64,000 nt of DNA, taken from Nonomuraea typhae. GTDB taxonomy: Bacteria > Actinomycetota > Actinomycetes > Streptosporangiales > Streptosporangiaceae. Positions 26,871-35,776 of the stretch are shown piece after piece. Made by a program: the position numbers and the translations under genes. Every line of letters starts with the position of its first letter. The first letter of the stretch is position 1. A model generated the notes under the pieces. The model made no database searches and had not been told where the DNA came from. It worked only from the letters and a program-made list of their open reading frames with translations. The DNA lies in the NCBI RefSeq assembly GCF_009760925.1, contig NZ_VRLV01000001.1, forward strand, positions 682,001-746,000, given 5' to 3'.

Positions 26871-26928
26871 GCTTCCCATGACGGGGGCGGCGGCGGGACG
26901 ATGCATCCAACCGCCCGAGGAGGATGAC

Positions 26929-27702
26929 ATGTCCCTGCTGCGCACCCTGGTGGACGCCGTCCGCGGCGGCGCGATCGAGGTCGTCGACCTGACCGCGCCG
27001 CTGTCGCCGGAGACGCCGATTCTCCAGCTTCCCCCGCCGTTCGGGAACACCATCCCGTTCCGGCTGGAGGAGATCAGCCGCTACGACGACCGCGGGCCCG
27101 CCTGGTACTGGAACGACATCCACACGGGCGAGCACACCGGCACCCACTTCGACGCCCCCGTCCACTGGGTGACCGGCCGCGACGGGCTCGACGTGGCCCA
27201 GGTGCCGCCCGCCCACCTGCTGGCCCCGGCCGCCGTGCTCGACGTCGCCGCCGAGGCGCAGAAGGACCCCGACTTCCTGCTCCAGATCGAGCACGTGCGG
27301 GAGTGGGAGCGCGCCAACGGATCCCTCCCCGAGGGCGGCTGGCTCCTCTACCGCACCGGCTGGGACGCCCGCGCGCACGACCAGGCCGCCTTCCTCAACG
27401 CCGACGAGACCGGCCCCCACACGCCCGGCATCTCCGTCGAATGCGCCCGCTGGCTGGCCGAGGAGACCCCCATCCTGGGCGTCGGCGTGGAGACCGTCGG
27501 CACCGACGCCGGGGCCGCCCATTCCTTCGACCCCGCCTTCCCCTGCCACTCCTTCCTGCTCGGCGCCGGCAAATACGGCCTCACCCAGCTCCGCAGCCTC
27601 GACCTCCTGCCCGTGACCGGCGCCGTCGTGCTCGCGCCGCCGCTGCCCATCGTGGGCGGCTCCGGCAGCCCCGTGCGCGTGCTCGCGCTGGTCGAGCGGT
27701 GA
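26929..27702 (+). CDS. Cyclase-family metal-dependent hydrolase
   Basis: 257 residues of the cyclase/kynurenine-formamidase/isatin-hydrolase fold. The metal-binding signature HTGTHFDAPVH is at about residues 66-76, and a further conserved segment is LYRTGWDAR. GAGGAGG lies just before ATG 26929. Members hydrolyse cyclic or formylated amides using Mn2+ or Zn2+. The gene ends in a GTGA overlap with the TPP-enzyme gene, so the two enzymes are probably made together and act in one pathway. Because the pair is 19 kb from the tryptophan dioxygenase genes, I do not call it kynB. Confidence 0.8.
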   Translation: MSLLRTLVDAVRGGAIEVVDLTAPLSPETPILQLPPPFGNTIPFRLEEISRYDDRGPAWYWNDIHTGEHTGTHFDAPVHWVTGRDGLDVAQVPPAHLLAPAAVLDVAAEAQKDPDFLLQIEHVREWERANGSLPEGGWLLYRTGWDARAHDQAAFLNADETGPHTPGISVECARWLAEETPILGVGVETVGTDAGAAHSFDPAFPCHSFLLGAGKYGLTQLRSLDLLPVTGAVVLAPPLPIVGGSGSPVRVLALVER

Positions 27703-29354
27703 TCGTCGCCGAGGCGGCCGGGGCGCTGCTGGCCGCCGCCGGGGTGGAGACCGCCTTCGGCGTGGTCGGCAGCGGCAACTTCCACATCACCAACGCGCTG
27801 GTACGGCACGGCGTCCGGTACGTGGCCGCCCGGCACGAGGGCGGCGCGGCGACCATGGCCGACGCCTACTCCCGCATGAGCGGCCGCCTCGCCGTACTGA
27901 CCGTGCACCAGGGGCCCGGGCTCACCAACGCGCTGACCGGCCTCGCCGAGGCGGCCAAGAGCCGCACGCCTCTGCTGGTGCTGGCCGCCGAGGTCACGGA
28001 GGCGCACTCCAACTTCTTCGTCGACCAGGCGGCGCTGGCCACGGCGGTGGGCGCGCTGCCCATGCGCCTCCTGCGGCCGGAGGACGCGCTGGAGGCGCTC
28101 CGGGTGGCCCGGCAGGAGCGGCGGACGGTGGTGCTGGGCATGCCGCTGTCCGCCCAGGCCGCCGACGCGGGCGACTGGCACCCCCTCGAGGCGCGCGCCG
28201 CCGAACTCGGCGCCGCCGTACCCGGTGACGTCCTTAGCCCGGCGGCGGTGCGGCTGGGGGTGGCCTCTGTGCGGGCCGAGCTGGCGCGGATGGTCAGGGA
28301 GGCCCGGCGGCCCGTGTTCGTGGCCGGGCGAGGGGCCCGGCACGCGCGGCGGGAGCTGGAGGAGCTGGCCGAGCTGAGCGGCGCCCTGCTGGCCACCTCG
28401 GCCGTGGCCAGGGGCCTGTTCCGGGGCAGCCCGTGGGACCTGGACGTCAGCGGCGGCTTCGCCACCCCGCTGACGGCCGAGCTCATCCAGGGTGCCGACC
28501 TCGTGGTGGCCTGGGGCTGCGCGCTCAACATGTGGACCACCCGGCACGGCAGCCTGATCACCCCTGGCGCCCGGGTCGCCCAGATCGACCTGGAGCATCC
28601 GGTGGCCGCCCGCCACGTCCCCGTGGACCTGGAGGTGAGCGGCGAGGTGGCCGAGGAGGCCGTCGCCCTGCGTGAGCTGCTGGCCGAGGGCGGGCGGCGC
28701 TCCGGCTACCGGTCACCGGAGCTGGCCGGTCGGATCGCGGCCGAGGGCAGGTGGCGGGCGGTGCCGTACCAGGACGAGACGGGGGAGGGGCGCATCGACC
28801 CGCGCACGCTGACCATCGCCCTGGACGACCTGCTGCCGGGGGAGCGCATCGTCGCCCCCGATTCCGGAAATTTCATGGGATATCCGTCGATGCTGTTGGA
28901 CGTCCCGGATGAGGGTGGGTTCTGCTTCACCCAGGCGTTCCAGTCGATCGGGCTCGGCCTGGCCACCGCGATCGGCGCCGCGCTGGCCCGGCCCGACCGG
29001 CTGCCGGTCGCCGCGCTCGGGGACGGCGGCGCGCTCATGGGCATCTCCGAGCTCGAGACCGTCGCCCGCCTCGGCCTGCCCATGGTGATCGTGGTCTACG
29101 ACGACGAGGGGTACGGCGCCGAGGTGCACCATTTCACCGGCCACCCGCACGACACCGTCACGTTCCCGCCCGCCGACCTGGCCGCCATCGCCCGCGGGCA
29201 CGGCCTGGCGGCGATCACGGTCACCGAGCCCGGCGACCTGGCCCCGCTGACCGGCTGGCTGGAAGGCCCACGGGACCGGGCGATCCTCGTCCACGCCAAG
29301 GTCGCCCGTGAGCATCCCTCCTGGTGGCTGGAGGAGGCGTTCAAGGGCCACTGA
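27699..29354 (+). CDS. Thiamine-pyrophosphate-dependent enzyme (ALS/benzoylformate decarboxylase-like)
   Basis: 551 residues with the three-domain layout of ThDP enzymes. The N-terminal pyrimidine-binding domain has the activating Glu in RHEGGAATMADAY. A central domain follows at about 190-320. The C-terminal pyrophosphate domain carries GDGGALMGISELETVARLGL and then VVYDDEGYGAEVHHF. The usual Mg2+-ligand NN of the motif is DD/E here, seen in a subgroup of unassigned members. Decarboxylation or carboligation of a 2-oxo acid is the expected chemistry. The GTG start overlaps the cyclase stop. Confidence 0.82.
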   Translation: MIVAEAAGALLAAAGVETAFGVVGSGNFHITNALVRHGVRYVAARHEGGAATMADAYSRMSGRLAVLTVHQGPGLTNALTGLAEAAKSRTPLLVLAAEVTEAHSNFFVDQAALATAVGALPMRLLRPEDALEALRVARQERRTVVLGMPLSAQAADAGDWHPLEARAAELGAAVPGDVLSPAAVRLGVASVRAELARMVREARRPVFVAGRGARHARRELEELAELSGALLATSAVARGLFRGSPWDLDVSGGFATPLTAELIQGADLVVAWGCALNMWTTRHGSLITPGARVAQIDLEHPVAARHVPVDLEVSGEVAEEAVALRELLAEGGRRSGYRSPELAGRIAAEGRWRAVPYQDETGEGRIDPRTLTIALDDLLPGERIVAPDSGNFMGYPSMLLDVPDEGGFCFTQAFQSIGLGLATAIGAALARPDRLPVAALGDGGALMGISELETVARLGLPMVIVVYDDEGYGAEVHHFTGHPHDTVTFPPADLAAIARGHGLAAITVTEPGDLAPLTGWLEGPRDRAILVHAKVAREHPSWWLEEAFKGH

Positions 29355-29358
29355 TCGT

Positions 29359-29733
29359 TCACGTCTTGCGGAAGGCGCGGGCCTCCTCGGCCGCGGCCAG
29401 CACCTCCTCCAGCGGCGCCCCGGCGCCCGAGGTCACCGCCGCGGCCACCGCGCCCTCCACGAACGGCACGTCGGCCAGCACCACCCGCCCCGGCGCCTCC
29501 AGCAGCCGCGCCGTCAGCACCGAACTGCCCAGGTCCGGGATGAGCACCACCCCGTCACCCCGATCGACCGCGCCGATGGCCGCCTCGACCCGGTCGAAAC
29601 TCGTCCCGAGCCCGCCGTCGTCCGTCCCCCCTGCCGCCGCCAGCGGCACCTGCTCACCCGCGATCCCCCGGGCCAGCGCCACGGCCGCGACCGCCAGCTC
29701 CGCGCTGTGGGAGACCAGCACGATCCCTACCAC
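29359..29733 (-). CDS. dhaM: Dihydroxyacetone kinase phosphoryl-donor subunit DhaM (EIIA-Man fold)
   Basis: 124 residues. VGIVLVSHSAELA contains the His (residue 9) that is phosphorylated by HPr. GTSFDRVEAAI and GVVLIPDLGSSVLTAR follow the family. It consists of the EIIA domain only, as in Gram-positive bacteria, without the HPr and EI-like domains of E. coli DhaM. GTG start at 29733 overlaps the dhaL stop by 7 bases. It passes phosphate from PEP via the PTS to the ADP bound on DhaL. Confidence 0.88.
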   Translation of the reverse strand: MVGIVLVSHSAELAVAAVALARGIAGEQVPLAAAGGTDDGGLGTSFDRVEAAIGAVDRGDGVVLIPDLGSSVLTARLLEAPGRVVLADVPFVEGAVAAAVTSGAGAPLEEVLAAAEEARAFRKT

Positions 29734-30341
29734 CGCGCCCCCACTGCGGCGAGGGCGTCCACGATCATCGCCGACGAGGCCGCGCCGGGGTCCTCGTGCC
29801 CCGCGCTGCGCTCGCCGAGGTAGCTGGCCCGGCCCTTGCGCGCCACCATCGGCACCGTCGCCGCGGCGCCCTCGCGGGCCGCGCGCGCCGCCCGCTCCAA
29901 CGCCTCGCGCGCCCCCGCCCCCTCCCGTACGGCCAGCGCCAGCGCCCTGGCCGCCGGCCCGAGCGCGTCCAGCATGGTCTTGTCCCCTTCCTCGGCCTTC
30001 CCGAGCCGGACCACCTCGTCCACCCCGGCCTGGAAGGCGGTGGCGAAGTCCGCCAGGGTGAACTCCGCCGGCAGCGCCTTGCCCATCGCCCGCAGCGCCG
30101 AGCCGAACAACGGGCCGGAGGCGCCGCCGACCTTCCTGATCAGCGTCACCCCGGCCACGGTCAGCGGCTGCCCGGCGCCTCCGGCGGCGAGTGCCTGCCG
30201 TACCTCGGAGAACCCGCGGTCGAGGTTGGCCCCGTGGTCGCCGTCGCCGATCGCGGAGTCCAGGGCGGTCAGCCGCTCGCGCCCGTCGGCCACCGCGGCG
30301 GCCGCCTCCTCGAGCCAGGCCGTGCAGAAGGCGGCGTCCAT
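29727..30341 (-). CDS. dhaL: Dihydroxyacetone kinase ADP-binding subunit DhaL
   Basis: 204 residues from the ATG at 30341, which overlaps the dhaK stop (TGATG) and has GGGG six bases upstream. An in-frame ATG at 30353 is the alternative. Motif SAIGDGDHGANLDRGF provides the Asp cluster that holds the two Mg2+ of the nucleotide, and KVGGASGPLFGSALRAMG forms the nucleotide cap. DhaL carries a permanently bound ADP/ATP and transfers the phosphate to dihydroxyacetone on DhaK. Confidence 0.9.
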   Translation of the reverse strand: MDAAFCTAWLEEAAAAVADGRERLTALDSAIGDGDHGANLDRGFSEVRQALAAGGAGQPLTVAGVTLIRKVGGASGPLFGSALRAMGKALPAEFTLADFATAFQAGVDEVVRLGKAEEGDKTMLDALGPAARALALAVREGAGAREALERAARAAREGAAATVPMVARKGRASYLGERSAGHEDPGAASSAMIVDALAAVGARW

Positions 30342-31321
30342 CAGCGACCCCATCGCAGGCCCGGCGTCTCGACGGGGGCGTCCCAGAGGCGGGTCAGCTC
30401 GTCGCCCAGGTGGCAGACGGTGACCGAGAAGCCCTGCATGTCCAGGCTCGTCACGTAGTTGCCGACCAGCGAGCGCGTCACCCGCGCCCCCTTCGCCCGC
30501 ACGTACGCCTCCACCTCGGCGAAGACCACGTACAACTCGATCAGCGGCGTCCCGCCCAAGCCGTTGACCATGACCAGCAGGTCGCCGTACAGCGGCAGGT
30601 CGCCGTGCACCGCGTCCATGGCCACCTCGGCCAGCTCGCGGGCGCCCGTGTGCGGCACGCGGCGGCGGCCGGGCTCGCCGTGGATGCCGACGCCCAGCTC
30701 CACCTGGTCCTCCGGCAGGTCGAACGTCGGCTTGCCGGCGGCCGGGGTCGTGCACGAGGTCAGCGCGACGCCGAACGAGCGGCTGCGCCCGTCCGCCTCC
30801 GCCGCCACCCTGGCCACCTCGCTCAGCGGCGCCCCCTGCTCGGCCGCCGCTCCGGCCATCTTCTCCACGAACAACGTGGCGCCGGTGCCGCGGCGGCCGG
30901 CGGTGTACAGCGAGTCCTGGACCGCCACGTCGTCGTCGACCAGGACGGTGGCCACCTCGACGCCCTCGGTGAGGTCGGCGGCCAGCTCGAAGTTGAGGGT
31001 GTCGCCGGTGTAGTTCTTCACGACGTGCAGCACCCCGGCGCCGCCGTCGACCGCCTGCGTGGCGGCGATGATCTGGTCCGGCACCGGCGAGGTGAAGATC
31101 TCCCCCGGGCAGGCGGCGTCCAGCATGCCGTACCCGACGAAACCGGCGTGCAGGGGCTCGTGCCCGGAGCCGCCCCCCGACACCAGCCCGACCTTCCCGG
31201 CGACCGGCCCGGACGCCCGGTAGACCACCTGGTCGCGCACCAGCAGCGACGGGTGCGCCGCCGCCATGCCCCGCAGCGCGTCGCCGACCACGCCGCCGGG
31301 CGAGTTGATGAGCTTCTTCAT
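30341..31321 (-). CDS. dhaK: Dihydroxyacetone kinase substrate-binding subunit DhaK
   Basis: 326 residues from ATG 31321 (protein starts MKKLINSP, as in characterised DhaK). SGGGSGHEPLHAGFVG lines the active site. His in GVGIHGEPG is the residue that binds dihydroxyacetone covalently as a hemiaminal. First gene of dhaKLM, which converts dihydroxyacetone to DHAP at the expense of PEP. No glycerol dehydrogenase is nearby. A TTG three codons upstream is less likely. Confidence 0.93.
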   Translation of the reverse strand: MKKLINSPGGVVGDALRGMAAAHPSLLVRDQVVYRASGPVAGKVGLVSGGGSGHEPLHAGFVGYGMLDAACPGEIFTSPVPDQIIAATQAVDGGAGVLHVVKNYTGDTLNFELAADLTEGVEVATVLVDDDVAVQDSLYTAGRRGTGATLFVEKMAGAAAEQGAPLSEVARVAAEADGRSRSFGVALTSCTTPAAGKPTFDLPEDQVELGVGIHGEPGRRRVPHTGARELAEVAMDAVHGDLPLYGDLLVMVNGLGGTPLIELYVVFAEVEAYVRAKGARVTRSLVGNYVTSLDMQGFSVTVCHLGDELTRLWDAPVETPGLRWGR

Positions 31322-31367
31322 GGTCACCAACTAATGCCCGTTCTCCCCGGAGGGCAAGCGGAATAGC

Positions 31368-32561
31368 GTGGTCGGGGTGGAGTCTGCCTACAGCCCTTAC
31401 GACCCGGCGGTGATCGAGGACCCTTATCCGGTCTACGCCTGGATGCGCCGGGAATCGCCGCTCTACCACAACGAGGACCTGGACTTCTGGGCCTTGACCC
31501 GCCACGCCGACGTGGCCGCCGCCCTGCCCGACAGCGACCTGTACTCCAGCGACCACGGCCCGCTGCTCAACTCCCGCGACTGGGGGCCGCGGGCGCGCGA
31601 CTACCTCTCGTTCCTGGCCATGGACCCGCCGGACCACACGCGCCTGCGGGCGATCGTCTCGCGCGGGTTCACCCCGCGCCGCGTCGCCGCCCTGGAGCCG
31701 ATGATCCGCCAGATCGCCCGCTCCTACGTGGCCGAGGTCGTGGAGAAGGGCAGCTTCGACTTCGTCCGGGACCTGTCGGCCTGCATCCCGCTGGACGTCA
31801 TCTCCGAACTGGCCGGCATCCCGCCCTCCGACCGCGCCGGCGTGCGCGTGCGCTCGGAGCCCCTGCTGAGCCGCGACCCCGGGGCCGAGATGGCCGCGCT
31901 CGACGTCAAGACCATCCTCCGCCTGGCCGACTACTACGGCGCGGTGGCCGCCGAACGCCGCAAGTCCCCCCGCGACGACCTGGTCTCCGTCCTCGTCGCC
32001 GACGACGGCCTGTCCGACGGCGAGATCGTCGCCTTCGTCATGCTGCTCGTCGGCGCCGGCGCGGAGTCAACCACTCACCTGCTGAGCGCCGCCTGGTATC
32101 ACGCCTGGCGCCACCCCGGCCAGCGCGCCACCGCCTTCGCCGGCGCGGTCGAGGAGTGGGTGGCGGAGTCGCTGCGCTACGACACCCCCGCGCAGGGCCT
32201 GGCCCGCCGCCTCACCAGGGAGACCGAGATGTACGGCCGGCGGGTCCCGGCGGGCGCCAAGATGTGGCTGCTGATCGGCGCCGCCAACCGCGACGAGGAG
32301 GTCTTCCCCGACGCCGACGCCTACACCCTGACCCGCGACCAGTCCCGCGCGATCAGCTTCGGCGCCGGCCGCCACTTCTGCCTCGGCGCCGCGCTGGCCA
32401 GGCTGGAGGCCCGGATCACGCTGGAGGAACTCGTGGCCGCCGTGGACCCGTCGTACGAGATCGACACCGCCGGGATCCGGCGGATCGGGCACGGCAACGT
32501 GCGCGGCATGCGCCGCCTCCCGACCACCGTCCAACCTAGGCTACGGTTCGGGCATGGCTGA
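31368..32561 (+). CDS. Cytochrome P450
   Basis: 397 residues, typical of soluble actinobacterial P450s. I-helix oxygen-activation motif VGAGAESTTHLL (Ser where Thr/Glu-Thr-Thr is most common), the ExxR pair in ESLRYD, and the heme-binding loop FGAGRHFCLGAALARLE with Cys338 as the thiolate ligand. Ferredoxin and reductase are not encoded here. GTG 31368 is the first start and GTG 31377 is also possible. Overlap of 8 bases with the acyltransferase gene suggests that the hydroxylated product is lipid-related, but this is only positional. Confidence 0.9.
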   Translation: MVGVESAYSPYDPAVIEDPYPVYAWMRRESPLYHNEDLDFWALTRHADVAAALPDSDLYSSDHGPLLNSRDWGPRARDYLSFLAMDPPDHTRLRAIVSRGFTPRRVAALEPMIRQIARSYVAEVVEKGSFDFVRDLSACIPLDVISELAGIPPSDRAGVRVRSEPLLSRDPGAEMAALDVKTILRLADYYGAVAAERRKSPRDDLVSVLVADDGLSDGEIVAFVMLLVGAGAESTTHLLSAAWYHAWRHPGQRATAFAGAVEEWVAESLRYDTPAQGLARRLTRETEMYGRRVPAGAKMWLLIGAANRDEEVFPDADAYTLTRDQSRAISFGAGRHFCLGAALARLEARITLEELVAAVDPSYEIDTAGIRRIGHGNVRGMRRLPTTVQPRLRFGHG

Positions 32562-33300
32562 GATCGTGTACCCGCCGGTGATCGCCCTCGCGCGCACCCT
32601 CTTCAAGGTGATGGACTACCGCTTCCACATGGAGGGGACGGAGCACGTGCCGAGGACCGGCGGCGCGGTCCTGGTCAGCAACCACATCAGCTATCTGGAC
32701 TTCATCTTCGCCGGATTCGGGGCGCTGCCGTCCAAGCGGCTGGTGCGCTTCATGGCCAAGCAGGACGTCTTCGAGCACAAGATCTCCGGGCCGCTGATGC
32801 GCGGCATGCACCACATCCCGGTGGATCGCGGCGCCGGGGCGGGCAGCTACGCGACCGCCCTGCGCAAGCTGAAGGCGGGGGAGGTGGTCGGCGTCTTCGC
32901 CGAGGCCACGATCAGCCGCTCCTTCACCGTGAAGGAGATCAAGAACGGCGCCATCCGGATGGCGCAGGCGACGAAGGTGCCGGTGATCCCGGTGGCGCTG
33001 TGGGGCAGCCAGCGCCTGTGGACCAAAGGGCGGCCCAAGCAGCTGACCCAGCGGCACGTGCCGATCACGATCCTGGTGGGCGAGCCGATGCACCCCAAGC
33101 GCGGGGAGAACGTCGACGAGCACACCAGCACCCTGCACAGCCGCCTGTCGGAGCTGGTGGACCGGGCGCAGCGCACCTACCCGGAGATTCCGGAGGGCGC
33201 CTGGTGGCAGCCCGCGCATCTCGGGGGGAGCGCGCCCACGCCGGAGGAGGCCGCTCGGATGGACGCCGAGGAGGCCGAGCTGCGCGCCAAGCGCGACTGA
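32554..33300 (+). CDS. 1-acylglycerol-3-phosphate O-acyltransferase family (PlsC-like)
   Basis: 248 residues. The acyltransferase HX4D motif is NHISYLD. The phosphate-binding motif is FAEATISRS in place of the usual F-P-E-G-T-R-S, and the later VIPVALWG block is also present. Membrane-associated enzyme of phospholipid synthesis, or a relative with another acceptor. It starts within the end of the P450 gene. The C-terminus has an acidic Ala/Glu tail. Confidence 0.87.
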   Translation: MAEIVYPPVIALARTLFKVMDYRFHMEGTEHVPRTGGAVLVSNHISYLDFIFAGFGALPSKRLVRFMAKQDVFEHKISGPLMRGMHHIPVDRGAGAGSYATALRKLKAGEVVGVFAEATISRSFTVKEIKNGAIRMAQATKVPVIPVALWGSQRLWTKGRPKQLTQRHVPITILVGEPMHPKRGENVDEHTSTLHSRLSELVDRAQRTYPEIPEGAWWQPAHLGGSAPTPEEAARMDAEEAELRAKRD

Positions 33301-33310
33301 GGCCGCCCGC

Positions 33311-33661
33311 TCAGGGGGCGACGAGGCAGAACTCGTTGCCCTCGGGGTCGGCCATGGTCTGGAAGGCGCCCACGGCGTCCTCCTGCAGCTCGCCGGCCGC
33401 CCGCCCGCCGAGCGCGGCGACCCGGGCGGCGGCGCCGGCGGGGGATGCGACGGCCAGGTCCAGGTGGAGACGGTTCTTGACGGCCTTGCCCTCGGGCACC
33501 CGCTGGAAGGCCAGGCGCAGGCCGTCCGGAGGGTCCACGTAGGACCAGGCCGGGTCGCGGTCCACGGCGACGCCGCCGAGGAGCGCGGCCCAGAAGGCGG
33601 CCAGGCGCGACGGGTCGGCGCAGTCGATGACGAGCTGGCGCTGGCGGGCGATCATGGGCAT
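33311..33661 (-). CDS. VOC/glyoxalase-like domain protein
   Basis: 116 residues of the vicinal-oxygen-chelate fold (glyoxalase-like DUF family): QLVIDCADPSRLAAFWAALLG, RLHLDLAV and the ending DPEGNEFCLV. The last of these holds a conserved Glu that often binds metal. A single-domain protein of this size acts as a dimer. Substrate unknown. A start at ATG 33655 is nearly as good. The 200 bases between it and the histidine kinase gene show no distinct feature. Confidence 0.78.
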   Translation of the reverse strand: MPMIARQRQLVIDCADPSRLAAFWAALLGGVAVDRDPAWSYVDPPDGLRLAFQRVPEGKAVKNRLHLDLAVASPAGAAARVAALGGRAAGELQEDAVGAFQTMADPEGNEFCLVAP

Positions 33662-33864
33662 CAGCGTATTGCCCCCGCGCGTGAGTCAGGCGTGGGGGAG
33701 GCCCTTCGTGCGCGCGGGTCAGCCTGACGCGGGGGTGGTCTCTCGTGCAGGGGCCGCATCCCTGCGCGCCTTTCCTCCCTGGGGCCGATCTTCCGGATGG
33801 CCGCGCATCTTTCGTTGCGCCCGGCCGGGAGGCGGTCCGGCGACCGCATACGCTGGCCACACCG

Positions 33865-35088
33865 ATGACGAGCCTTCGCACCTTCTTCGCCGCCCATCCG
33901 CGCGCCGCCGACGTCCTGCTGGCCTGCGCGGTGACCGCGCTCGGCCTGCTGCTGCGGCTGAGCGAGGAGGTGCCGCGCGATCCCGGCACGGCCGCGATGC
34001 TGCTGGCGCTGATCCTGGCCCAGGGGCTGCCGCTGGTGTGGCGGCGCACGCGGCCGTGGACGGTCATGGCGGTGAGCAGCCTGGCGTACGTGGTGTACGA
34101 GCTGGCCGACCCGGTCGTGGGGTACAACGACGGGGTGTTCGTGGCCTTCGCCGGATACGCCGTGGCCCGGTACGCGCGTCAGCCGGGCAGCGCCGCGGTC
34201 ATCCCGGTGGCCGCCGCCGCGGTCCTGGGCCCCGACCTCGTGCGCCCGTGGCTGGGCCGGGGCGTGCCCGCCGAGATCACGCTGGGCCCGCTGGAATGGC
34301 TGCTGGTGACGGGCATGGCGTGGGCGTTGTGGCTGCTGGGCAGCGCTCAGCGGCGGGTCAGCGAGGACGCGGAGCGCCTGCGTGAGCTGGCCGCGCGCCT
34401 GCGCGCCGAACAGGAGCTCAGCGCCGCCCGCGCGGTCACCGCCGAACGCGCCAGAATCGCCCGGGACCTGCACGACCTGGTCGCCCACCACGTCAGCGCG
34501 ATCGCCATGCAGGCACGGGCCAGCGCGGAGGCGTTCCCCGGCGACCGGGGCGTGGCCGCGATCGGCGCCGCCGCCGACGACGCCCTGGACGAGATGCGCC
34601 GCCTGCTGGGCCTGCTCGCCGACGGCCCGGGCGACACCGGGCCGAGCGCCTCGCTGGCCCACCTGGACCGCCTGGCCGCGGCGGCGGAGTCCGCGGGCTG
34701 CCGGGTCCGGCTCGAGACGGAGCGCGTAGGGGCGGAGGGCGAGAGGGTCGAGGGTGAAAGGGCGGAGGGTGAGAGGGTCGAGGGTGCGGGGGCGGTGCCG
34801 GAGGCGGCGCAGGTCTCCGCCTACCGCATCGTGCAGGAGGCGCTGACGAACGTCCTGAAGCACGCCGGCCCCACCGAGGTGCGGATCCGGGTACGGCAGG
34901 CCCCCGGCGCCCTGACCGTCCTGGTCGCCAACGGCCCGCCGTACCCGGGACACCGCCCGCTGCCCGGCTCCGGACTCGGCCTGATCGGCATGCGCGAACG
35001 CGCCGCCCTGTTCGACGGCGCCCTGCGCGCGGGCCCGCACGACGGCGGCTGGCGGGTCGAGGCCACGCTGCGCTGGGCGGCGCCCTGA
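33865..35088 (+). CDS. Two-component sensor histidine kinase (NarL-partner type)
   Basis: 407 residues. The N-terminal half has about five membrane helices (residues 18-155). The HisKA_3 dimerisation domain contains ERARIARDLHDLVAHHVSAI with the phospho-accepting His. The ATPase domain has the N-box AYRIVQEALTNVLKHA and a G-box GSGLGLIGMRERA. Between them, residues ~293-307 form a Glu/Arg/Gly repeat (see separate entry). ATG 33865 is used and longer starts add a Pro-rich leader. Overlaps the response regulator by one base (TGATG). Signal unknown. Confidence 0.88.
   Translation: MTSLRTFFAAHPRAADVLLACAVTALGLLLRLSEEVPRDPGTAAMLLALILAQGLPLVWRRTRPWTVMAVSSLAYVVYELADPVVGYNDGVFVAFAGYAVARYARQPGSAAVIPVAAAAVLGPDLVRPWLGRGVPAEITLGPLEWLLVTGMAWALWLLGSAQRRVSEDAERLRELAARLRAEQELSAARAVTAERARIARDLHDLVAHHVSAIAMQARASAEAFPGDRGVAAIGAAADDALDEMRRLLGLLADGPGDTGPSASLAHLDRLAAAAESAGCRVRLETERVGAEGERVEGERAEGERVEGAGAVPEAAQVSAYRIVQEALTNVLKHAGPTEVRIRVRQAPGALTVLVANGPPYPGHRPLPGSGLGLIGMRERAALFDGALRAGPHDGGWRVEATLRWAAP
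34741..34785 (+). repeat. 15-bp tandem repeat inside the histidine kinase gene
   Basis: Three in-frame 15-base units at 34741-34755, 34756-34770 and 34771-34785 encode ERVEG, ERAEG and ERVEG. Units 1 and 3 are identical. A degenerate unit (ERVGAEG) precedes them. The repeat lies in the linker between the dimerisation and ATPase domains, where length changes are tolerated. Confidence 0.85.
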
Positions 35089-35771
35089 TGATCCGCGTCC
35101 TGATCGCCGACGACCAGGCCCTGGTCCGCGCCGCTCTCACGGCCATGCTGGTACGGCGGGCCGATTTTGACGTCGTCGGCGAGGCCGAGGACGGCGCCCG
35201 CGCCGTGGCCCTGGCCTTCGAGCTGAAGCCCGACGTCGTCGTCATGGACGTGCGCATGCCCGGCCTGACCGGCGTCGAGGCCACCGCCCGCATCCTGGCC
35301 GAGTGGCCCCATCCCGCGCACCCGCGCCCGAACGTCCTGGTGCTGACCACGTTCGACCTCGACGAGTACGTCCACGCGGCCCTGCGCGCCGGCGCCGGCG
35401 GCTTTATGCTGAAGAACTCCTCGCCCGAGCAGCTGGCCGAGGCCATCCGGGTCGTCGCGGCCGGCGAGTCGATGCTGGCCCCGAGCGTGACCCGGCGGCT
35501 GATCGGCGCCTTCGCCGCCGTCCCGCCCGCTCTGCTGGATCGGCCGGGCCGCCCGCCCGCCCTGGCCGCGCTCACCCAGCGGGAGCTGGACGTGCTCGTG
35601 CTGGTGGCCAAGGGCCTGTCCAACGCCCAGATCGCCGGGGAGCTGGAGTTGTCGGAGGCGGGCGTGAAGAGCCGCGTCAACCGCATCCTGACCCGCCTCG
35701 GCCTGGAGAACCGCGTGCAGGCGGCCGTGCTGGCCTACGACAGCGGCCTGCTGCCCCTGCCGGGAAGGTGA
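35088..35771 (+). CDS. LuxR/NarL-family response regulator
   Basis: 227 residues. Receiver domain with the acidic pocket in LIADDQALV and the phospho-acceptor Asp in VVVMDVRMPGLTG. Switch Thr in LTTFDLDEYV and Lys in GFMLKNSSPEQL. C-terminal LuxR-type helix-turn-helix: LTQRELDVLVLVAKGLSN and VKSRVNRILTRLGL, with SR where many relatives have TH. Acts with the histidine kinase upstream. Neighbouring genes give no hint of the regulon. Confidence 0.92.
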   Translation: MIRVLIADDQALVRAALTAMLVRRADFDVVGEAEDGARAVALAFELKPDVVVMDVRMPGLTGVEATARILAEWPHPAHPRPNVLVLTTFDLDEYVHAALRAGAGGFMLKNSSPEQLAEAIRVVAAGESMLAPSVTRRLIGAFAAVPPALLDRPGRPPALAALTQRELDVLVLVAKGLSNAQIAGELELSEAGVKSRVNRILTRLGLENRVQAAVLAYDSGLLPLPGR

Positions 35772-35776
35772 TCGGC

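Noticed and set aside
26929..27702. Calling the cyclase-family gene kynurenine formamidase
   Set aside because: The HTGTHFDAPVH motif is shared by many hydrolases. The gene is coupled to a TPP enzyme and is far from the TDO-KMO pair.
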